A stretch of DNA of 64,000 bases, taken from contig NZ_JAUSVF010000001.1 in NCBI RefSeq assembly GCF_030814475.1, positions 2,501,001 to 2,565,000 on the forward strand, read 5' to 3'. Positions within the stretch are counted from its first letter, which is position 1. Every line of letters begins with the position of its first letter. This document shows positions 53,865 to 64,000 of this stretch, in pieces. The notes under the pieces were generated by a model. The model made no database searches and was not told the origin of the DNA. It saw only the letters and a list, made by a program, of their open reading frames with translations. The DNA is from Pararhizobium capsulatum DSM 1112. Lineage in GTDB: Bacteria > Pseudomonadota > Alphaproteobacteria > Rhizobiales > Rhizobiaceae. Both the position numbers and the translations under genes were made by a program.

Positions 53865-54284
53865 ATGCCCGCCAGACTGCGATATTGCCTGTTCGCGCTT
53901 GTCCTTGTTCTGCCCCAGCCCCTCGCTGCAGCAGAACCGATTGATACGGTGCAATCTGTTATCGAGCGGCAGATCGGCGCCTTTCTGGATGACGACAAGG
54001 CGGAAGCGTATTCCTATGCGTCCCCGCAGATCCGCAGTAAATTCCCCAATGAGGATGTCTTCTTCGACATGGTCCGGCGCGGCTATGCGCCGGTCTATCG
54101 TCCCGGCAACTTCGCCTTTGGACGCAGCAAGATCAAAGGCGGGACAATCGTGCAGGAAGTCCTGATTTCCGCACCCGACGGCAAGGACTGGACGGCTCTC
54201 TACTATCTTGAGAAGCAGCCAGACGGAAGCTACAAGATCAATGGCGTGCAAATGCTGCAGCAGGCGCCGGGGCCGGAAATCTGA
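53865..54284 (+). CDS. DUF4864 family exported protein
   Basis: A 139-residue protein with a signal peptide (Leu-Phe-Ala-Leu-Val-Leu-Val-Leu, cleavage after Ala-Ala-Ala, about 22) and a DUF4864 domain: Val-Ile-Glu-Arg-Gln-Ile-Gly-Ala-Phe, Ala-Tyr-Ser-Tyr-Ala-Ser-Pro, Pro-Val-Tyr-Arg-Pro and a closing Tyr-Lys-Ile-Asn-Gly-Val. The fold resembles SnoaL/NTF2-like proteins; no role is known. AGAAGGAG precedes the ATG. Confidence 0.87.
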   Translation: MPARLRYCLFALVLVLPQPLAAAEPIDTVQSVIERQIGAFLDDDKAEAYSYASPQIRSKFPNEDVFFDMVRRGYAPVYRPGNFAFGRSKIKGGTIVQEVLISAPDGKDWTALYYLEKQPDGSYKINGVQMLQQAPGPEI

Positions 54285-54323
54285 GATCCCACCCCCTGAG
54301 GCTTTCGAGACGCGCTACCGGGA

Positions 54324-55457
54324 TCAGCCGCGATTGGCAGCTTCTCCACGTGCCCAGCCTTCCTGCGTCTCGACCATGAAATCCTCATAGCGGCCATCTT
54401 CGATTGCCTTGCGGATTCCGGCCATCAGGTCCTGATAGTAGGCGAGATTGTTCCAGGTCAGCAGCATGCCGCCGAGCGCCTCGTTGGCGCGCACGAGATG
54501 GTGCAGATAGGCGCGTGAATAATCGCGCGCTGCAGGGCATGCGGACTGATTGTCGAGCGGCTGCGTGTCTTCGGCGTGGCGCGCGTTGCGGATGTTAAGC
54601 CGGCCGTGGCGCGTGAACGCCAGGCCGTGGCGACCCGAACGGGTGGGCATCACGCAATCGAACATATCGATGCCGCGGGCGACTGATTTGATAATGTCGT
54701 CCGGCGTGCCCACACCCATCAGGTATCGCGGCTTTTCCGTCGGCAGATGCGGGTTTGTCGTATCGATCATGTCGAGCATGACCGCCTGCGGTTCACCGAC
54801 AGCAAGACCACCAATCGCATATCCCTTGAGATCAAGGCCGGAGAGCGCCTGCGCCGAGCGAACCCGAAGTTCGGGAATGTCGCCGCCCTGCACGATACCG
54901 AACATCGCCTTGCCTGGCTGGTTGCCGAAGGCGACCTTGCAGCGTTCTGCCCAGCGATAGGACATTTCCATCGCCCGCTCGATATCCTTCGGCTCGGCCG
55001 GGAGACGCACGCATTCGTCGAGCTGCATCTGGATATCGCTGTCGAGCATGCCCTGGATTTCGATCGAGCGCTCAGGTGACATATGGTGCAGCGAGCCATC
55101 GATATGGCTCTTGAAGGTAACACCGTGCTCATCGAGCTTGCGCAGGCCCGAGAGTGACATGACCTGGAAGCCGCCGCTGTCCGTCAGGATCGGATAGGGC
55201 CAGCGGATCAGCTCATGCAGGCCGCCGAGCCGTGCGACACGCTCCGGGCCGGGGCGCAGCATCAGGTGATAGGTATTGCCGAGGATGATATCGGCGCCGA
55301 GATCGCGGACCTGATCGAGATACATGGCCTTGACGGTGCCCACCGTGCCCACCGGCATGAAGGCTGGCGTGCGGATCGCGCCACGCGGCATGGAAACTTC
55401 GCCGCGACGGGCTTTGCCGTCGGTCGCAAGCAGCTTGAATTCAAAATTCTCGGTCAT
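54324..55457 (-). CDS. tgt: tRNA-guanine transglycosylase, zinc site degenerate
   Basis: Tgt swaps guanine-34 for preQ1 in the tRNAs for Asp, Asn, His and Tyr. 377 residues with the catalytic Asp regions Ile-Leu-Thr-Asp-Ser-Gly-Gly-Phe-Gln and Met-Phe-Asp-Cys-Val-Met-Pro-Thr-Arg. The structural zinc site (three Cys and one His in E. coli and Zymomonas) is mostly lost: the segment reads [13 protein letters not shown], keeping one Cys, and the usual His in Thr-x-His-Asn is Asn (Thr-Trp-Asn-Asn). It overlaps queA by 4 bases. Confidence 0.95.
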   Translation of the reverse strand: MTENFEFKLLATDGKARRGEVSMPRGAIRTPAFMPVGTVGTVKAMYLDQVRDLGADIILGNTYHLMLRPGPERVARLGGLHELIRWPYPILTDSGGFQVMSLSGLRKLDEHGVTFKSHIDGSLHHMSPERSIEIQGMLDSDIQMQLDECVRLPAEPKDIERAMEMSYRWAERCKVAFGNQPGKAMFGIVQGGDIPELRVRSAQALSGLDLKGYAIGGLAVGEPQAVMLDMIDTTNPHLPTEKPRYLMGVGTPDDIIKSVARGIDMFDCVMPTRSGRHGLAFTRHGRLNIRNARHAEDTQPLDNQSACPAARDYSRAYLHHLVRANEALGGMLLTWNNLAYYQDLMAGIRKAIEDGRYEDFMVETQEGWARGEAANRG

Positions 55458-56542
55458 TGGTTATCCCGGAAAAGCAGGCTGGAATCGCCATAGGAATAGA
55501 AACGGTAGCCAGTTTCGATCGCATGCGCATAGGCGCTCTGCATCGTCTCCAGGCCACTGAAAGCCGAAACCAGCATAAACAGCGTCGATTTCGGCAGGTG
55601 GAAATTGGTCATCAGCATATCAACAGCCCGGAAGCGGTAGCCGGGGGTTATGAAGATGCCGGTCGAGCCGGACCAGGCTTCAATCCGCCCGTTCTCTTGC
55701 GCGGCGCTTTCGATCAGCCGGAGCGACGTCGTGCCAACGCAGACGATACGACCGCCTTTCGCCTTCACGGCATTCAGCCGCCTTGCCACGGATTCGCTCA
55801 CGTGGCCGACTTCATGGTGCATGACGTGGTCTTCGGTATCGTCTACCTTCATCGGCAGAAACGTGCCGGCTCCGACGTGAAGAGTCACAAAATGACGTTC
55901 GATGCCCGCGGCATCCAGAGCCTCGAACAGTCGATCGGTAAAATGAAGTCCAGCCGTGGGGGCGGCAACAGCGCCGTCCTCGCGTGCATAGACTGTTTGG
56001 TAGTCCACCCTGTCCTTTTCATCCTCCGGACGTTTCGAGGCGATATAGGGTGGCAAGGGAATATGGCCGACGGATGCGATCGCCTCGTCGAGCGATGGAC
56101 CGGACAGGTCGAACTGCAGCGTTACCTCGCCGGCATCGCCCTTTTCGGTAACCGTCGCGTCCAGCTGAGCCAGCAGGCAAGCGGAGCCGCCTTCGTGCCC
56201 GAAGGATATTCGATCGCCTGGTTTCAGTCGCCGAGCAGGTCTCGCAAACGCCTTCCACCGGTCGGCGGCTATACGCATATGCAGGGTCAGGGCAACGGCC
56301 GTCGCAACATCCTCGCCGCGGCGGCGTATGCCTTCGAGCTGCGCCGGGATGACTTTGGTGTCGTTAAACACGAGAGCATCACCCGGTTTCAGATAAGAAA
56401 CCAGATCGAGAACGCCACGATCTTCAAGCCGCGGCTCCTCACCCGGCCGAACAACAAGCAGCCGCGCGCTGTCGCGCGGGCTTGCGGGCCTCAGCGCGAT
56501 GTTTTCCTCGGGCAAATTGAAATCGAACAGATCGACACGCAT
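55454..56542 (-). CDS. queA: S-adenosylmethionine:tRNA ribosyltransferase-isomerase
   Basis: QueA moves the ribosyl part of SAM onto preQ1 in tRNA, giving epoxyqueuosine. 362 residues; family start [32 protein letters not shown], and [12 protein letters not shown]. The ATG at 56542 matches the family start. It is translationally coupled to tgt. Confidence 0.97.
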   Translation of the reverse strand: MRVDLFDFNLPEENIALRPASPRDSARLLVVRPGEEPRLEDRGVLDLVSYLKPGDALVFNDTKVIPAQLEGIRRRGEDVATAVALTLHMRIAADRWKAFARPARRLKPGDRISFGHEGGSACLLAQLDATVTEKGDAGEVTLQFDLSGPSLDEAIASVGHIPLPPYIASKRPEDEKDRVDYQTVYAREDGAVAAPTAGLHFTDRLFEALDAAGIERHFVTLHVGAGTFLPMKVDDTEDHVMHHEVGHVSESVARRLNAVKAKGGRIVCVGTTSLRLIESAAQENGRIEAWSGSTGIFITPGYRFRAVDMLMTNFHLPKSTLFMLVSAFSGLETMQSAYAHAIETGYRFYSYGDSSLLFRDNQ

Positions 56543-56617
56543 AACAGTCTTCTTCAAACGGCAAACCCGCCCCGGCGCCTGAAAAGACAGCGGGACGGGT
56601 TGTGGCAATACCCTAAA

Positions 56618-57127
56618 TCAGGCGTTGGCGGCAATCTTCATCGAAACGATGCTGTCAGGATCCTTGACGGGCTCGCCCTTCTTGATCTTGTCGACGTTGT
56701 CCATGCCTTCGATAACCTGGCCCCACACGCTGTACTGCTTGTTCAGCCATGGGCTGTCGGCAAGGCAGATGAAGAACTGGGAGTTGGCGGAGTTCGGCAT
56801 CTGGCTGCGAGCCATGGAGCATGTGCCACGTACGTGGCTCATGTTGGAGAACTCGGCCTTGAGATCCGGCTTGGAAGAGCCGCCCATGCCGGCACGCGCC
56901 GGGTTGAAGCTTTCGCCGCCCTTCTTGCCGTACTGAACGTCGCCGGTCTGGGCCATGAAATCGTCGATGACGCGATGGAACACGACGCCGTCATAGGCAC
57001 CTTCACTGGCGAGTTCCTTGATACGCGCAACGTGGCCCGGAGCCAGGTCCGGCAGAAGCTGGATGACAACTTTGCCCTGCGTGGTTTCCAGGATGATGGT
57101 GTTTTCCGGATCCTTGATCTCGGCCAT
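56618..57127 (-). CDS. ppiB: Peptidyl-prolyl cis-trans isomerase (cyclophilin), cytosolic
   Basis: A 169-residue cyclophilin without a signal peptide. Active-site motifs are Phe-His-Arg-Val-Ile-Asp-Asp-Phe-Met-Ala-Gln-Thr-Gly-Asp, Met-Ala-Arg-Ser, Asn-Ser-Ala-Asn-Ser-Gln-Phe-Phe-Ile and Val-Trp-Gly-Gln-Val. It is paralogous with the next gene upstream and 26 bases from it. Confidence 0.95.
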   Translation of the reverse strand: MAEIKDPENTIILETTQGKVVIQLLPDLAPGHVARIKELASEGAYDGVVFHRVIDDFMAQTGDVQYGKKGGESFNPARAGMGGSSKPDLKAEFSNMSHVRGTCSMARSQMPNSANSQFFICLADSPWLNKQYSVWGQVIEGMDNVDKIKKGEPVKDPDSIVSMKIAANA

Positions 57128-57153
57128 GGCTATTCTCCTTGGTTTTATAGTGT

Positions 57154-57723
57154 TTACTTGCCGACCTTGACGCTGATCATGCGGTCGGGGTCGGTGACGG
57201 AGCCATTGTTGGCTTCGTCGCCCATCTTGATCTTGTCAACATTTTCCATGCCTTCGACGACCTGACCGACGACCGTGTACTGGCCGTTCAGGAAGTCACC
57301 CGGGGCGAACATGATGAAGAACTGCGAATTTGCGGAATTCGGATCCTGGCTGCGTGCCATACCGACAGTGCCGCGTGCGAACGGAACTTTGGAAAACTCG
57401 GCTTCGAGATCCGGCTTGGAAGAGCCGCCCATGCCGGCCATGCCGGCCTGGAAATTCTTTTCCATATTGCCGTACTGAACGTCGCCGGTCTGGGCCATGA
57501 AACCCGGAATGACGCGGTGGAAGGCAACATTGTTATATTCGCCGGCCGCGGCCAGCTCCTTGAGACGGGCAACGTGCTTCGGCGCAACATCGGATGCAAG
57601 CTCGATCACGACCGGGCCATCCTTCAGCTGGATTGTCAGGTATTCCTTCGCCTGGGCAAAGGCATTGCCCGTGACAGAAGCGAGAACCAGAGCGCCTGCG
57701 AAAGCGAGTTGGAGAATTTTCAT
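57154..57723 (-). CDS. Peptidyl-prolyl cis-trans isomerase (cyclophilin), periplasmic
   Basis: A 189-residue cyclophilin with a signal peptide (Leu-Gln-Leu-Ala-Phe-Ala-Gly-Ala-Leu-Val-Leu, cleavage after Ala-Phe-Ala, about 23). Active site as in its neighbour: Phe-His-Arg-Val-Ile-Pro-Gly-Phe-Met, Ala-Arg-Ser-Gln-Asp, Asn-Ser-Ala-Asn-Ser-Gln-Phe-Phe-Ile. The pair is a tandem duplication with one secreted and one cytosolic product. Confidence 0.95.
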   Translation of the reverse strand: MKILQLAFAGALVLASVTGNAFAQAKEYLTIQLKDGPVVIELASDVAPKHVARLKELAAAGEYNNVAFHRVIPGFMAQTGDVQYGNMEKNFQAGMAGMGGSSKPDLEAEFSKVPFARGTVGMARSQDPNSANSQFFIMFAPGDFLNGQYTVVGQVVEGMENVDKIKMGDEANNGSVTDPDRMISVKVGK

Positions 57724-57753
57724 GAGTACTCCCGTGAGAATGACGCCGAAGCG

Positions 57754-58248
57754 TCAGGATTTGCGTCGGGCGGCGAGCGCCTGATAGACGGCGGACGGCA
57801 CAAACGCGCTGACATCCCCCCCCATAGCCGCGATCTGGCGAACCAATGTGGCGGTAATGGGCCGCGAGGCAGCGCCAGCCGGCAGAAACAATGTCTGGAT
57901 ATCCGGCGCCATCTGCCGGTTCATTCCGGCCATCTGCATTTCATAATCGAGATCGGTTCCGTCTCGAAGACCACGTACCAGGATCGTCGCGCCATGCTGG
58001 CGCGCGGCATCGACCGCGAGATTGTCGAAGGAAACGATATCGATGTCGGCCACCCCTTCGGGCAGAAACTGGCCCAGTGACTGGCGGATCAGAACTGCGC
58101 GCTCGTCGAAGGAGAAAAGCGGGCTCTTGCCCGGATGTATACCGATGGCCACGATCACCTTGGATGCAACATTGAGCGATTGTACGAGAACATCGAGATG
58201 TCCGTTCGTCATGGGATCGAAGGAGCCGGGATAGAAAGCTGTCGTCAT
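57754..58248 (-). CDS. coaD: Phosphopantetheine adenylyltransferase
   Basis: CoaD adenylates 4'-phosphopantetheine in coenzyme A synthesis. 164 residues, nucleotidyltransferase fold with [12 protein letters not shown] (the HxGH-type site), and [10 protein letters not shown]. The ATG at 58248 was chosen over a longer frame from 58281. First gene of the coaD-ppi-ppiB-queA-tgt string. Confidence 0.96.
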   Translation of the reverse strand: MTTAFYPGSFDPMTNGHLDVLVQSLNVASKVIVAIGIHPGKSPLFSFDERAVLIRQSLGQFLPEGVADIDIVSFDNLAVDAARQHGATILVRGLRDGTDLDYEMQMAGMNRQMAPDIQTLFLPAGAASRPITATLVRQIAAMGGDVSAFVPSAVYQALAARRKS

Positions 58249-58472
58249 CGCGCCTGTTCCGTTTGATCTGCCTTTTGTCACGGACTGCTGCAGATCGCAA
58301 GGGATGCACCATCGTGCACACCCCCTGTTCCCTGGGAAACACCCTCGCTTAAAAATGAACGCTAGATAAAGAGCACGTTCAGTGCAGCTTCAAGAGACAA
58401 AGTGCAGGATGAAGCTCAACGGATGGAACTTTCCGGCAGATGCGCCGTTATTTGGACGAAAGGATCACCGCC

Positions 58473-58595
58473 ATGGGACTTATACTTCTCTCGATGACAA
58501 TGTTTTTTGCAATGCTCTTCGCCACCGTGCACGCGCTTAAGGACGAGGCTCGTCAAGATCGCAAGACCGGTGTTTCGAACGTCGCCTTCAAGTAA
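58473..58595 (+). CDS. Small membrane protein (40 residues), first of a pair
   Basis: A short frame: Met-Gly-Leu-Ile-Leu-Leu-Ser-Met-Thr-Met-Phe-Phe-Ala-Met-Leu-Phe-Ala (one membrane helix), then His-Ala-Leu-Lys-Asp-Glu-Ala-Arg-Gln-Asp-Arg and a short tail. AAAGGA lies 8 bases before the ATG. The function is unknown; the pair-like arrangement with the next frame and a following terminator support expression. Confidence 0.5.
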   Translation: MGLILLSMTMFFAMLFATVHALKDEARQDRKTGVSNVAFK

Positions 58596-58607
58596 GAGGC
58601 AACGACA

Positions 58608-58739
58608 ATGGCAATAGCAATGATGATGGCATCCGCCGTGATTAGTATCGTGTTCGTCGTCGACTTTACCAAAACCATTTTCCAGCTTCAGCGCGACCGC
58701 GCCGATCTGAAGATGAACGACAGCGGCTTCCAAGTGTAG
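58608..58739 (+). CDS. Small membrane protein (43 residues), second of a pair
   Basis: Starts 12 bases after the previous frame; AAGAGG is 8-9 bases before the ATG. Met-Ala-Ile-Ala-Met-Met-Met-Ala-Ser-Ala-Val-Ile-Ser-Ile-Val-Phe-Val-Val (helix), then Asp-Phe-Thr-Lys-Thr-Ile-Phe-Gln-Leu-Gln-Arg-Asp-Arg. It is followed within 50 bases by a strong terminator. Confidence 0.5.
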   Translation: MAIAMMMASAVISIVFVVDFTKTIFQLQRDRADLKMNDSGFQV

Positions 58740-58784
58740 TTTTATATCGCTTCCCATGCGGCGACCTCCAGCGCCGCACAGCTA

Positions 58785-58820
58785 AAACCGGACGGCATCC
58801 CCTGCCCGTCCGGTTTTTCT
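58785..58820 (+). terminator. Rho-independent terminator after the small-protein pair
   Basis: Stem AAACCGGACGG (58785-58795) / CCGTCCGGTTT (58806-58816) and a run of T, on the plus strand. Confidence 0.9.
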
Positions 58821-58840
58821 TTTTTGGACGCTGAATAGAA

Positions 58841-58871
58841 AAAGCCGGGCGCACAAGGCGCCCGGCTTTTA
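58841..58871. terminator. Rho-independent terminator of gyrA
   Basis: A 12-bp stem AAAGCCGGGCGC / GCGCCCGGCTTT (58841-58852 and 58858-58869), loop ACAAG, symmetric in A and T flanks, 22 bases after the gyrA stop on the minus strand. Confidence 0.9.
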
Positions 58872-58893
58872 AATTTTCTATCGAGACAATATC

Positions 58894-61683
<2,790 letters not shown>

Positions 61684-61914
61684 TTGCGATCACGATCTTT
61701 GTTCAGAATCAGACAGATTTTTATAGCCGAATGCGCTTGATAGCGCCAATTTCAGGCCCGGGTTTTGAACAGGCTTTTCGCCTCTTCGACGTTCACGGCG
61801 GCAATTACAAGGCAAAAGCGCCCTGGCCATTCCGCAACACCTTCCCTTCCTGAGATTGGTCCCCTACGAATAGGCCAGACGGCCGCCAATAGATAGAGCC
61901 GCAGGGGAAGACGC

Positions 61915-62544
61915 ATGAACCATCTGGATCTCCTGATCAATGCGCTGACCACCGTTCTGGTGACGATAGATCCGCCGGGGCTGGCACCGATCTTCCTCAG
62001 CCTGACCATGGGCATGAGCCGGCAGCAACGCTTCATCGTCGCCTGGCGCGGATCCTTGATTGCCTTCTTCATTCTGGCAGCGTTTGCCCTCTTCGGTAAC
62101 GGAATTCTCAACCTGCTCGGCATTTCAATCGGCGCCTTCCGGATTGCCGGCGGCATGCTGCTGTTCTGGATCGCCTTCGAGATGATTTTCGAGAAGCGCA
62201 ACGAGCGCAAGGAAAAGACCGGCGAGGTCGCGATAACCCGGGACCACATTCACAACATCGCGGTGTTTCCGCTGGCTTTGCCCCTGATTGCCGGACCAGG
62301 TGCTATCTCCGCGACGATCCTGCTTTCTGGATCTTTCGCAAGCACAATCGATCGCCTCGAACTGATTGTGGTGATTGCCCTCTGCCTTAGTATCCTGTTT
62401 GCCGCGCTTGTCATCGCGGAGCGCATAGATCGCTTCCTCGGCGTCACCGGCCGGGCGATCCTCACAAGGCTTCTTGGTGTCATCCTCGCAGCGCTCGCAG
62501 TCCAGTTCGTGGTCGATGGCGTGCGCTCGGCTTTCTCCCTGTGA
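61915..62544 (+). CDS. MarC family integral membrane protein
   Basis: A 209-residue protein with six hydrophobic helices. The first helix region has Val-Thr-Ile-Asp-Pro-Pro-Gly-Leu-Ala-Pro-Ile-Phe, typical of MarC, and the fourth has Pro-Leu-Ala-Leu-Pro-Leu-Ile-Ala-Gly-Pro-Gly-Ala-Ile. MarC was once tied to antibiotic resistance; the true function is unknown. The 231-base gap to gyrA is divergent and holds both promoters. Confidence 0.93.
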   Translation: MNHLDLLINALTTVLVTIDPPGLAPIFLSLTMGMSRQQRFIVAWRGSLIAFFILAAFALFGNGILNLLGISIGAFRIAGGMLLFWIAFEMIFEKRNERKEKTGEVAITRDHIHNIAVFPLALPLIAGPGAISATILLSGSFASTIDRLELIVVIALCLSILFAALVIAERIDRFLGVTGRAILTRLLGVILAALAVQFVVDGVRSAFSL

Positions 62545-62627
62545 AATAGAAATCCAATTTCCGAGACATAGAAAGGGCCGGCACCGCCGACCCCTTCCGT
62601 ATAAAATATCGATATGACCGATGACTA

Positions 62628-63149
62628 TCAGAACGGGATATCGTCATCCATATCGCGCGAAAAGTTGCCGCTAGCGCCCCCGCCGGACTTGCCGGAAGGG
62701 GCCGACGGACGATCGTAGTCGTCGCCGTAGTTGCCACCGCCCGCACTACCGCCAAAATCGGAACCGCCACGACCGACAGACGCGCCGCCGCCCTCGCCGC
62801 GACCGCCGAGCATCGTCAGAGTCGAGTTGAAGCCCTGAAGCACGACCTCGGTCGAGTAGCGGTCCTGGCCGTCCTTGTCCTGCCATTTGCGGGTCTGCAG
62901 CTGGCCTTCGATATAGACGGTCGCGCCCTTCTTCAGATACTGCTCGGCAACCTTGCAGAGGCCTTCATTGAAGATCACCACGCGGTGCCACTCGGTCTTT
63001 TCCTTGCGCTCGCCGGAATTGCGGTCGCGCCAGGTTTCTGACGTCGCGATATTGAGGTTGGCGATCGGGCGGCCGTCTTGCGTGCGCCGGATTTCCGGAT
63101 CAGCTCCGAGGTTTCCGATCAGAATAACCTTGTTGACACTGCCAGCCAT
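62628..63149 (-). CDS. ssb: Single-stranded DNA-binding protein
   Basis: A 173-residue SSB. The OB-fold core ([24 protein letters not shown]) is followed by a Gly-rich disordered linker and the protein-docking tip Asp-Asp-Asp-Ile-Pro-Phe. The ATG at 63149 gives the canonical start; a longer frame to 63263 is rejected. Divergent from uvrA with a shared SOS box, so it is probably damage-inducible. Confidence 0.97.
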   Translation of the reverse strand: MAGSVNKVILIGNLGADPEIRRTQDGRPIANLNIATSETWRDRNSGERKEKTEWHRVVIFNEGLCKVAEQYLKKGATVYIEGQLQTRKWQDKDGQDRYSTEVVLQGFNSTLTMLGGRGEGGGASVGRGGSDFGGSAGGGNYGDDYDRPSAPSGKSGGGASGNFSRDMDDDIPF

Positions 63150-63275
63150 ATCGCTCTTTCCCGTCTCTTGCGCCGCTCCCCGGAGACGGCCCTTCATCGT
63201 GGCGCGTATAATAACGCCTGCCGCATGAGGATACGCCCCGCCATTTCGCGTATCCACAATCAATTATGAATTTTT

Positions 63276-63290
63276 GTTCTTTATTTGTTC
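63276..63290. promoter_or_regulatory. LexA (SOS) box between ssb and uvrA
   Basis: GTTC (63276-63279), seven bases (TTTATTT), GTTC (63287-63290), which exactly fits the alphaproteobacterial LexA site GTTC-N7-GTTC. It lies 127 bases from the ssb start and 122 bases from the uvrA start, so it could control both. Confidence 0.85.
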
Positions 63291-63411
63291 TAATTTATGT
63301 CTATTATCCTGTCAACTGACTCGCAAAGCATCACTGTTTTTTCGATTGGCGCTCGACATGCGTCGCGCCGATCTTAAATAGGGGCTTTCGAACTCCCAGA
63401 AGCTGAGCACC

Positions 63412-64000
63412 ATGAGCGAACTGAAGACCATTTCCATCCGCGGCGCGCGTGAGCACAATCTCAAGGGCATCGACCTCGATCTGCCGCGCAACAAGCTGAT
63501 CGTCATGACCGGCCTGTCGGGATCGGGAAAATCCTCCCTCGCCTTCGATACGATCTATGCCGAGGGCCAGCGACGGTACGTTGAAAGCCTGTCGGCCTAT
63601 GCGCGCCAGTTCCTGGAGATGATGCAGAAGCCGGACGTCGACAGGATCGAGGGGTTGTCACCGGCAATCTCGATCGAGCAGAAGACGACGTCGCGCAACC
63701 CGCGCTCGACGGTCGGCACGGTCACCGAAATCTACGACTACATGCGTCTGCTCTTTGCTCGTGTCGGTGTACCTTATTCGCCGGCGACGGGGCTTCCGAT
63801 CGAAAGCCAGACAGTCTCCCAGATGGTCGATCGCGTCATCGATTTCGGCGAAGGGACACGCCTTTATATCCTCGCACCGATCGTGCGGGGGCGTAAGGGC
63901 GAATACAAGAAGGAACTTGCCGAGCTGATGAAGAAGGGCTTCCAGCGCGTCAAGATCGATGGACTGTTCTACGAGATTGCTGAAGCTCCCACACTCGACA
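63412..64000 (+). CDS. uvrA: Excinuclease ABC subunit A (5' part)
   Basis: UvrA finds helix-distorting lesions in nucleotide excision repair. The first 196 codons are in the window and continue beyond it. Visible: [12 protein letters not shown], the Walker A [14 protein letters not shown], then Ser-Ala-Tyr-Ala-Arg-Gln-Phe-Leu-Glu and the UvrB-binding region [10 protein letters not shown]. Divergent from ssb. Confidence 0.98.
   Translation, partial: MSELKTISIRGAREHNLKGIDLDLPRNKLIVMTGLSGSGKSSLAFDTIYAEGQRRYVESLSAYARQFLEMMQKPDVDRIEGLSPAISIEQKTTSRNPRSTVGTVTEIYDYMRLLFARVGVPYSPATGLPIESQTVSQMVDRVIDFGEGTRLYILAPIVRGRKGEYKKELAELMKKGFQRVKIDGLFYEIAEAPTLD

Overview
The window is chromosomal DNA of an alphaproteobacterium, almost certainly Rhizobiaceae (Rhizobium/Agrobacterium type). 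The evidence is the conserved rhizobial gene order (gatA-acetyltransferase-gatB; aroQ-accB-accC-aat; rlpA-dac-tmk-holB-metG-tatD-MBL; coaD-ppi-ppi-queA-tgt), two RIME-type intergenic palindromic elements, and an alphaproteobacterial SOS box (GTTC-N7-GTTC) between ssb and uvrA. Genus and replicon cannot be fixed from this window alone.

Layout. 1-9.8 kb: end of gatA, gatB and three GNAT acetyltransferases, an NDUFA12-like complex I accessory subunit, a DUF2155 protein, the minus-strand aroQ-accB-accC-aat operon (fatty-acid and shikimate enzymes plus an N-end-rule transferase), a DsbA-like oxidoreductase and an aminotransferase. 9.9-18.9 kb: RNase E with a long leader, then the cell-wall pair amiC and mrcA (PBP1a), then prfB, which is only complete if the classical programmed +1 frameshift is counted.

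18.9-28.1 kb is accessory and decaying. It holds a small CxxC protein, a DUF2254 membrane protein, frameshifted C-terminal remnants of two lipid-linked-sugar glycosyltransferases fused together, scraps of IS3 and IS30 elements, and a two-gene cassette (unknown four-helix membrane protein plus endolysin-like amidase). The amidase is cleanly split by an IS110/IS1111-type element, whose long 3' noncoding end is where a bridge/seek RNA is expected. An ISNCY (IS1202-like) element with 25-bp ends and an 8-bp target duplication completes the block.

28.1-64 kb is again core genome: a purC paralogue, the MBL-tatD-metG-holB-tmk-dac-rlpA strand, tRNA-Ser(UGA) and tRNA-Asn(GUU), photolyase, a cyclopropane-synthase-like methyltransferase, cysteine synthase, an AlaX-type editing protein, a mercaptopyruvate sulfurtransferase, alanine dehydrogenase with a divergent Lrp regulator, a membrane diguanylate cyclase, HlyU, threonine deaminase, WrbA, the queuosine genes queA-tgt with coaD and two cyclophilins, gyrA, marC, ssb and the start of uvrA.

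The most useful observations are the IS1111-type element with its inferred guide RNA inside a lysin cassette; a Tgt that has lost most of its structural zinc ligands; a DD-carboxypeptidase homologue with two of three catalytic motifs changed; RIME copies, one nested in a perfect 11-bp inverted repeat; the fused glycosyltransferase remnants; and three small membrane-protein genes of 40-45 codons.
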